Positions 42,378 to 47,274 of a DNA stretch of 47,274 bases are shown here, piece by piece. Where the stretch lies: assembly GCA_945861385.1 (NCBI GenBank), contig CAMAUI010000022.1, positions 1 to 47,274 of the forward strand, read 5' to 3'. Each line of letters starts with the position of its first letter. The first letter of the stretch is position 1. The notes under the pieces were generated by a model. It searched no databases, had not been told where the DNA came from, and saw nothing but the letters and a program-made list of their open reading frames with translations. The DNA is from Prosthecobacter debontii (lineage in GTDB: Bacteria > Verrucomicrobiota > Verrucomicrobiia > Chthoniobacterales > Chthoniobacteraceae). Made by a program: the position numbers and the translations under genes.

Positions 42378-45300
42378 ATGACACGAATGAACACTGTGAA
42401 ACATATCCTGCTTGCCCATCTCCTGATCGCCCCGGCTTTTGCGGCCGCCGATCCGCTTCCGGAGAAGATCGAATACAACCGCGACGTGCGCCCCATCCTG
42501 GCGGACACCTGCTTCAAGTGCCACGGTTTCGACAAGAACACGCGCGAGGCGGGCCTGCGGCTGGATGTGCGCGACGCGGCGATCGCGAACAACGACGGGG
42601 TTTTCGCCATCGTGCCGGGAAAAGTCGCGGCGAGTGAGCTGTGGAAGCGGATCAATACAACTGACGAGGACGACGTGATGCCGCCGAAGAAGCAGAGCCG
42701 GCGCCTCTCGGAGCGGGAGAAGCTGGTGCTCAAGAAGTGGATCGAGCAGGGCGCGGAGTATCAGTCGCACTGGGCTTACATCCCCCCGAAGAAGTCCGCC
42801 GTGCCGCAGGTGAAGGAGCCGGGCTTTTCGCGGAATGAAATTGATGCCTTCGTCCTGCAGCGCCATGCGGAACTCGGGCTCAAGCACGTCGCCGAGGCCG
42901 GCCGCGTGACGCTTGCGCGGAGGCTGTATTTCGACTTGCTCGGCCTGCCCCCGACACCGGCGGAGGTGGATGCCTTCGTGAATGACAAGGCTCCCGATGC
43001 CTACGAGCGCCTCGTGGAAAAACTCCTGGCGTCGCCCCACTTTGGCGAGCGCATGGCCGTGTGGTGGCTCGATCTGGTGCGCTATGCGGACAGCACCGGC
43101 TACCATTCGGACAACCCGCGCAATGTCTCGCCGTACCGCGATTATGTGATCAGTGCATTCAATGAAAACAAGCGCTTCGACCGTTTCACAATCGAGCAGA
43201 TCGCCGGGGATCTGCTGCCGGAGGCGAGCATTGAGACGCGCGTCGCGAGCGCGTACAATCGGCTCACTTTGACGACCGAGGAGGGCGGCGCGCAGGCGAA
43301 GCAGTACGAGGCGAAGTCGGTGACGGATCGCGTGAAGAGCATCGGCACGACGTGGCTCGCGCAGACGATGATGTGCAGCGAGTGCCACGACCACAAATTC
43401 GACCCGATCACAGCGAAGGACTTTTACGCGATGGGCGCGTTCTTCGCGGACATCAAGGAGAGAAGCATCGGCAGGCGCGATGGTGAGGTGTCCGCTCCAA
43501 GCCATGAGCAGATGGCCAAGGTGAAGGAATTCGACGCAAAGATCGCGGCGGCGCAGCAGAAACTGACCGCGCCCAGTCCGGAGATTGATGCAGCGCAGGA
43601 GGCTTGGGAGAAGGCAAACGCCGGGGCCGCGGTCGAGGTGGCGTGGTCGCCGCTGCAGCCTTCGGATCTGGGGGGAGCCTCCAAGCTCACGGCAGCCGAG
43701 GCTGCGACGATCAAGGTGGATGCCGCGGGTAATCCGGCGGCGGACACATACGTCTTCACGATCACTGTGGTGAAGGGCGTGACGGGGTTGAAACTCGAGG
43801 CGCTCTCGAGCAGCGCGCTGCCGGGCAAAGGGCCGGGGCGCGCGGCGAACGGCAATTTCATCCTGACGGAGATCGTGGCGAGCCGCGACGGGAAGCCGGT
43901 GAAATTCTCGCAAGCGACGGCGACTTTCGAGCAGAGCGGTTTTCCGGCGAAGAGCGCGATTGATGGCAAAAAGGACGGCAAGGACAACGGCTGGGGAGTG
44001 ATGGGGAATGCCGGGAAGGACGCCGCGCTTTACCTCGAACTGGCGGAGCCGGTCGCGGCGGATGGGAAGCTGGCGGTGCAGTTGGTCCAGCTTCACGGCG
44101 ACAATCACACGATCGGGAAGCTGCGGCTGTCCTCGACCGTCGCGCCGAAGCCGGTGCGCGTTCCCAGCACGGGAATCCCGGCGGACATCGTAGCGCTCCT
44201 GAAAGTGGAGCGCGCGGTGCGCACGCCCGAGCAGAAGCTGAAACTGGCAGCGCATTTCCGCGGCATCTCGCCGGCACTCGATGCGGTCAAAAAGGAGGTC
44301 GCTGCATTGCAAAAGCAGCGGGCGGATTTCGAGAAGTCTTTCGGGAAGTGTCTCGTGACCGAATCCATGCCGAACCCCCGCGTGGTGCGCGTCCTGCCAC
44401 GGGGCGACTGGCAGAACGAAACGGGCGAGGTGATGCAGCCGGCGACGCCGCGTTTTTTACCGGCGCTGGTGGAATCGAAGGAAGGCAAGCAGGCCACGCG
44501 GCTGGATCTCGCGAAGTGGCTGGTGAGCCGTGAGAACCCGCTGACGGCGCGCGTTTTTGTGAACCGGTTGTGGAAGCAGTTTTACGGCACCGGGCTGAGC
44601 AAGACGCTGGAGGACATGGGCACGCAGGGCGAGATACCGTCGAACCAGGCGCTGCTGGACTGGCTTGCGCTCTCATTCGTGGACAGCGGGTGGGACGTGA
44701 AGGGCACCATCCGGCTGATGGTGACGAGCGGCACCTACCGGCTGTCATCGGTCGCGCCCGCGGAATTACAGGCACGCGATCCGGCCAACCGGGCGCTCGC
44801 AAGCCAGGGGCGGTGGCGGATTGATGCGGAATTCGTCCGTGACAACGCACTCAGCCTCGCCGGGCTGATCGTCCACAAGATCGGCGGCCCGTCGGTGAAG
44901 CCCTACCAACCCGCCGGGTACTGGGAAAACCTGAACTTCCCCGTCCGCGAGTGGGACAACGACAAGGGCGAGAACCAATGGCGGCGCGGCCTCTATACAT
45001 GGTGGCAGCGCAGTTACCTCCACCCGATGATGCTGGCATTTGACGCCCCGACGCGGGAGGAGTGCGCCGCCGACCGGCTGCGCTCGAACATCCCGCAGCA
45101 GGCGCTCGCGTTGTTGAATGACCCGCAATTTGTCGAGGCTGCGCGGGCTTTTGCGGCGCGGATGATCACGGAGGGCGGGACGACCCCGGATGAGCGCATC
45201 GCATGGGCGTGGAAAATGGCCACCTCCCGCGCGGCGAAGCAGTCCGAGCTGCGGGCATTGCGCTCGCTCTTGGACAAGCATCTCTCGCAATTCTCCGCCG

Positions 45301-45437
45301 ATGCAAAAACCGCGGAGGGCTTGCTCGGCGTGGGTTTGTCGCCGCAGCCAAAAGTTCCCGCGAAGCCGGAGCTGGCCGCCTACGCAAGCGTCGCGCGGGC
45401 GATCCTGAATCTGCACGAGACAATCACGCGGCTGTAG
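42378..45437 (+). CDS. DUF1549/DUF1553 planctomycete-type cytochrome c protein
   Basis: The product is 1019 residues from ATG 42378 (ATG 42387 is equally good). It has a signal peptide (ILLAHLLIAPAFAAADP), then a PSCyt1 haem domain with CFKCH at Cys45-His49, DUF1549 (ARRLYFDLLGLPPTPAEVDAF, HFGERMAVWWLDLVRYADS, MMCSECHDHKFDPIT), a beta-rich insert (~390-600) and DUF1553 (WLVSRENPLTARVFVNRLWKQFYGTGL, RRGLYTWWQRSYLHPMMLAFD). This protein type is a hallmark of PVC bacteria and is usually followed by a DUF1501 sulfatase-like partner. No such partner follows here; an aldo/keto-reductase-like gene runs the other way. The function is unproven, possibly redox-coupled polysaccharide or sulfate-ester breakdown. 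Confidence 0.93.
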   Translation: MTRMNTVKHILLAHLLIAPAFAAADPLPEKIEYNRDVRPILADTCFKCHGFDKNTREAGLRLDVRDAAIANNDGVFAIVPGKVAASELWKRINTTDEDDVMPPKKQSRRLSEREKLVLKKWIEQGAEYQSHWAYIPPKKSAVPQVKEPGFSRNEIDAFVLQRHAELGLKHVAEAGRVTLARRLYFDLLGLPPTPAEVDAFVNDKAPDAYERLVEKLLASPHFGERMAVWWLDLVRYADSTGYHSDNPRNVSPYRDYVISAFNENKRFDRFTIEQIAGDLLPEASIETRVASAYNRLTLTTEEGGAQAKQYEAKSVTDRVKSIGTTWLAQTMMCSECHDHKFDPITAKDFYAMGAFFADIKERSIGRRDGEVSAPSHEQMAKVKEFDAKIAAAQQKLTAPSPEIDAAQEAWEKANAGAAVEVAWSPLQPSDLGGASKLTAAEAATIKVDAAGNPAADTYVFTITVVKGVTGLKLEALSSSALPGKGPGRAANGNFILTEIVASRDGKPVKFSQATATFEQSGFPAKSAIDGKKDGKDNGWGVMGNAGKDAALYLELAEPVAADGKLAVQLVQLHGDNHTIGKLRLSSTVAPKPVRVPSTGIPADIVALLKVERAVRTPEQKLKLAAHFRGISPALDAVKKEVAALQKQRADFEKSFGKCLVTESMPNPRVVRVLPRGDWQNETGEVMQPATPRFLPALVESKEGKQATRLDLAKWLVSRENPLTARVFVNRLWKQFYGTGLSKTLEDMGTQGEIPSNQALLDWLALSFVDSGWDVKGTIRLMVTSGTYRLSSVAPAELQARDPANRALASQGRWRIDAEFVRDNALSLAGLIVHKIGGPSVKPYQPAGYWENLNFPVREWDNDKGENQWRRGLYTWWQRSYLHPMMLAFDAPTREECAADRLRSNIPQQALALLNDPQFVEAARAFAARMITEGGTTPDERIAWAWKMATSRAAKQSELRALRSLLDKHLSQFSADAKTAEGLLGVGLSPQPKVPAKPELAAYASVARAILNLHETITRL

Positions 45438-45497
45438 CGCCGGACCGGGCGCAACTTCCACGCTGCTGCGCCGGTGCGATGCACGGCGGGCAAATGC

Positions 45498-46655
45498 TCA
45501 CGCCACGCTGCCGTGCGTGCAGGCGAGATCCTCGGCAGGTTCGATCTTCCAGCGTTTCGCGATTTCGAGGAGGTCGTTTGTGAGCGGCCATCGGTCGGGC
45601 AGCGGGTCGCCGCTGTGGGCGGGGTTGCCGCCCTTGAGTTCCATGCAGCCTTTGTTCCTGCCGATCTCCGCGACCTGCGCAAGTTCGCTGGCGCTGAGTG
45701 TGACTTCCGGCAGCGCGGCGAGTTCCCCGATTTTTTCCTCGATGGTTTTCGCAGTCACTCCGTTGGTCTGCGGAAACTCCTGGATGAGCGTGGGGACGAC
45801 CGCTTTCACCGGCGCGTGGCTGAGGTTCCACGCGCACGCAAACTGAAGCATCGTGAGCCCGTGCTCCTCCGCGATCGGTCGCATGGCCTCGATTTTTGCG
45901 GCGCCGGCATCCACCCATCCCTGCGGACGGAATGTGCGGTGGTCGCGCGGGCCGAAAGTGTGGCCGGGCTTCACGTCGTCGTGGAAAAGACCGCCGTAAT
46001 CCACCACGCGTGTGATGAGGGAGATGTCGTGTTTTTCCGCCGCAGCCAGCGCCATGTTGCCGGGCCAGGGCTCGAGGGGGTTGAGGATGATCATCGCCCA
46101 GTCGAGCAGCGGCCCGAATCGCTCGAAGCTTTGGATCAGGTCGAGCGTGAAGCCGTTTGCCGGCCCTGGTGCGATGCCGAGAAGGCCGGTCATTTTTTCC
46201 TCCTGCACACGCGCCATGGCCTTCCACACGGAGTCCTGCGAGTAGCCGATGCTGTCGGGATTGTGCAGCATGAGGCAGTCAAAATGGTCGGTCTTGCAGC
46301 GCTCCAGCGCACGTTCAGTGGCCATGCGGACGTAGTCGGCAAAGTCGGACGGCTGCCGCAGGCGCGGATCGGTGAATCGCGGGAAGCCCTTCTGCCCGTC
46401 GCGCGCGCCGCCGTAGTAATCGTGGCCGATCATGGCGATGAGGCAGTAGGTGTCGCGCGGCGCCCCGGCGAGCGCGCGGCCGATGGCCTCGTCGGCGGCG
46501 CCGTTGCCATACACGTCGGCGGTCATGAACGTGCGGATGCCCTTGTCGTAGGCGAGGCGGATGCAGGCGTCGAAGCGCGCGTCGTCCACGGGCTCGCCGA
46601 AGTGCATAAAGCGTCCACCGTTCCAGGTTCCGTAAGCAGTGCGGGTCGGATTCAT
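45498..46655 (-). CDS. Aldo/keto reductase family protein with degenerate catalytic tetrad
   Basis: The 385-residue AKR-fold protein has the usual strand-1 and helix order. Where active enzymes have FDTADVYG, this has FMTADVYG: the catalytic Asp is Met44 while Tyr49 is kept. The lysine expected in the TKxG strand is Met75 (CLIAMIG). His131 in LMLHNPD is present. The segment GHDYYGGARDGQKGFPRFTDPRLR is an insertion I associate with a distinct AKR subgroup. With two of four tetrad residues replaced, ordinary NADPH carbonyl reduction is doubtful. It converges with the large cytochrome gene, leaving 60 bp. Confidence 0.82.
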   Translation of the reverse strand: MNPTRTAYGTWNGGRFMHFGEPVDDARFDACIRLAYDKGIRTFMTADVYGNGAADEAIGRALAGAPRDTYCLIAMIGHDYYGGARDGQKGFPRFTDPRLRQPSDFADYVRMATERALERCKTDHFDCLMLHNPDSIGYSQDSVWKAMARVQEEKMTGLLGIAPGPANGFTLDLIQSFERFGPLLDWAMIILNPLEPWPGNMALAAAEKHDISLITRVVDYGGLFHDDVKPGHTFGPRDHRTFRPQGWVDAGAAKIEAMRPIAEEHGLTMLQFACAWNLSHAPVKAVVPTLIQEFPQTNGVTAKTIEEKIGELAALPEVTLSASELAQVAEIGRNKGCMELKGGNPAHSGDPLPDRWPLTNDLLEIAKRWKIEPAEDLACTHGSVA

Positions 46656-46708
46656 CGCGGGTGGTGTAAATCACGCGCGCGATTTTGCAAACGGCGGAAT
46701 TTGTCCAG

Positions 46709-46747
46709 TTTTGCGCGTGGATTGCACCCGGTGCCTGGCGCGCAAAA
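46709..46747 (-). terminator. Stem-loop downstream of the Hsp20 gene
   Basis: A perfect 9-bp inverted repeat, TTTTGCGCG (46709-46717) with CGCGCAAAA (46739-46747), encloses a smaller GCAC/GTGC hairpin. It lies 23 bases after the hsp20 stop and 53 bases before the aldo/keto reductase start. The T-run is on the 5' arm in either direction, so a classic intrinsic terminator is not certain. Confidence 0.4.
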
Positions 46748-46770
46748 CCAAAATGGGAGCTGTCCCGCTG

Positions 46771-47115
46771 CTACCCGGCGACTTCGATGCGGCGAGGCGT
46801 GAGCGCGTCGGACTTTGGCAGGAAGACTTGGAGGACGCCGTGCTCAAAGCGGGCACTCACGCGACTGCGGTCAATTTCCCTGCCGAGCTCAAAAGCTCGC
46901 CGGTAGTTGGCAGCGGTTGTTTCGCGGTGGATCTGGCGTGCGTGGACCGGCTCTGCGTTACGTTTGCCGAGGATGGTGAGTTTGTCGTTCTCGACGGTCA
47001 GTTCAATGCCTGTGCGGCTGGTGCCGGGCATGTCGGCCTCGATGAGGAAGCCGTCGGCCTTTTCAAGGATGGTCGCGGCAGGGCGTAGGAATTTGGGTTG
47101 AGCGGAAGTATTCAT
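46771..47115 (-). CDS. Small heat shock protein Hsp20
   Basis: The product is 114 residues from ATG 47115. It contains an alpha-crystallin domain (PAATILEKADGFLIEADMPG, ELTVENDKLTILGKR, YRRAFELGREIDRSRVSARFEHGVLQVFLPKSD) with the conserved GVLQVFLPK strand. The N-terminal arm is very short (~12 residues) and the C-terminal tail lacks an obvious I-x-I/V oligomerisation motif, so it is a compact form. It acts as an ATP-independent holdase for unfolding proteins. The 5' leader (47116-47199) shows no clear RNA thermometer and no Shine-Dalgarno sequence. Confidence 0.9.
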   Translation of the reverse strand: MNTSAQPKFLRPAATILEKADGFLIEADMPGTSRTGIELTVENDKLTILGKRNAEPVHARQIHRETTAANYRRAFELGREIDRSRVSARFEHGVLQVFLPKSDALTPRRIEVAG

Positions 47116-47199
47116 GGTGTGTGTGGAATCACAGCCGTCCCACAGCGGATGCGTGAAAGTGGACTGACGCGGGGCTGATTTTTCGGCGATGAAGCCGGT

Positions 47200-47274
47200 G
47201 TGAAAAAACAAAACCACACCACCGCGCCAGTCCGCAGCCAGTTGAGCGTGCTGCGGCAGATTTGCAATCTCATC
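47200..47274 (+). CDS. Start of an IS4-like transposase (cut by window edge)
   Basis: From GTG 47200 the frame is open to the last base, giving 25 codons that read KKQNHTTAPVRSQLSVLRQI and then CNLI. This opening resembles IS4-family transposases that begin with a DUF4372 domain. If correct, the left end of an insertion sequence lies within 47116-47199, directly upstream of the Hsp20 start codon. No terminal inverted repeat can be confirmed because the right end is outside the window. Confidence 0.5.
   Translation, partial: MKKQNHTTAPVRSQLSVLRQICNLI

Noticed and set aside
42336..44312. 658-codon antisense ORF over the DUF1549/DUF1553 gene
   Set aside because: Low-complexity Arg/Leu/His composition with no domain; the plus-strand gene is convincing.

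Overview
The window is a GC-rich bacterial chromosome segment (most lines look 60-65% G+C) that reads as Verrucomicrobiota or a close PVC-group relative. The evidence is a PVC-type haem-binding dehydrogenase (2557-4722), a DUF1549/DUF1553 'planctomycete cytochrome c' protein (42378-45437), a secreted sialate O-acetylesterase, a repeat-rich secreted protein end, and the near absence of Shine-Dalgarno sequences. No rRNA, tRNA or CRISPR array was seen.

Layout. 1-901 is a scrambled zone: the 3' end of a beta-strand-repeat protein, a duplicated 103-bp module that carries the last codons of that gene, and a decapitated CBM6 domain. 952-6947 holds secreted or periplasmic catabolic genes (sialate O-acetylesterase, PVC dehydrogenase/cytochrome, a TIM-barrel protein) and an opposing stand-alone homocysteine-binding methyltransferase. 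7048-10354 is an orphan sigma-54 response regulator overlapping a GT-C membrane glycosyltransferase gene. 10418-11871 is a SAM-I riboswitch followed by threonine synthase. 11892-15329 holds a CBM20-esterase whose nucleophile position is Gly, a beta-helix protein and moaA. 15330-17579 is an accessory island: a truncated Rhs core carrying a low-GC C-terminal toxin-like tip, an overlapping downstream candidate immunity gene, a palindromic repeat and a gene remnant. 17716-28334 is mostly housekeeping: long-form S14, a CNNM/CorC transporter-like protein, KorAB 2-oxoacid:ferredoxin oxidoreductase, a GH42-like hydrolase, argC, ftsH and yaeQ. 28462-29254 holds a small basic repeat protein and a palindromic mobile-like element.

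41224 down to 29255 is one long co-directional minus-strand run, almost without gaps. It starts with a Wzc-like tyrosine autokinase, then a GT2, a GT4, an O-antigen ligase/polymerase, a second GT2, an MBOAT plus SGNH acetylation pair and a polysaccharide-deacetylase-like protein. It ends with a GcvH-like lipoyl carrier overlapping a COG0523 GTPase. The first eight genes make a coherent exopolysaccharide locus; the last two do not obviously belong to it. To the right are an M14 peptidase, the large cytochrome protein, an aldo/keto-reductase-like protein with a degenerate catalytic tetrad, an Hsp20, and the first codons of an IS4-like transposase cut by the window edge.

The best candidate for something undescribed is the Rhs tip/immunity pair at 15628-17135. 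The tip has a His-Gly plus Asn-Gly-Cys arrangement like clan CD (caspase/CHAT-like) cysteine peptidases, sits exactly downstream of the DPFGL motif where base composition drops, and overlaps a membrane-anchored partner by ATGA. Second-line candidates are the GcvH-GTPase pair and the SAM riboswitch on threonine synthase.
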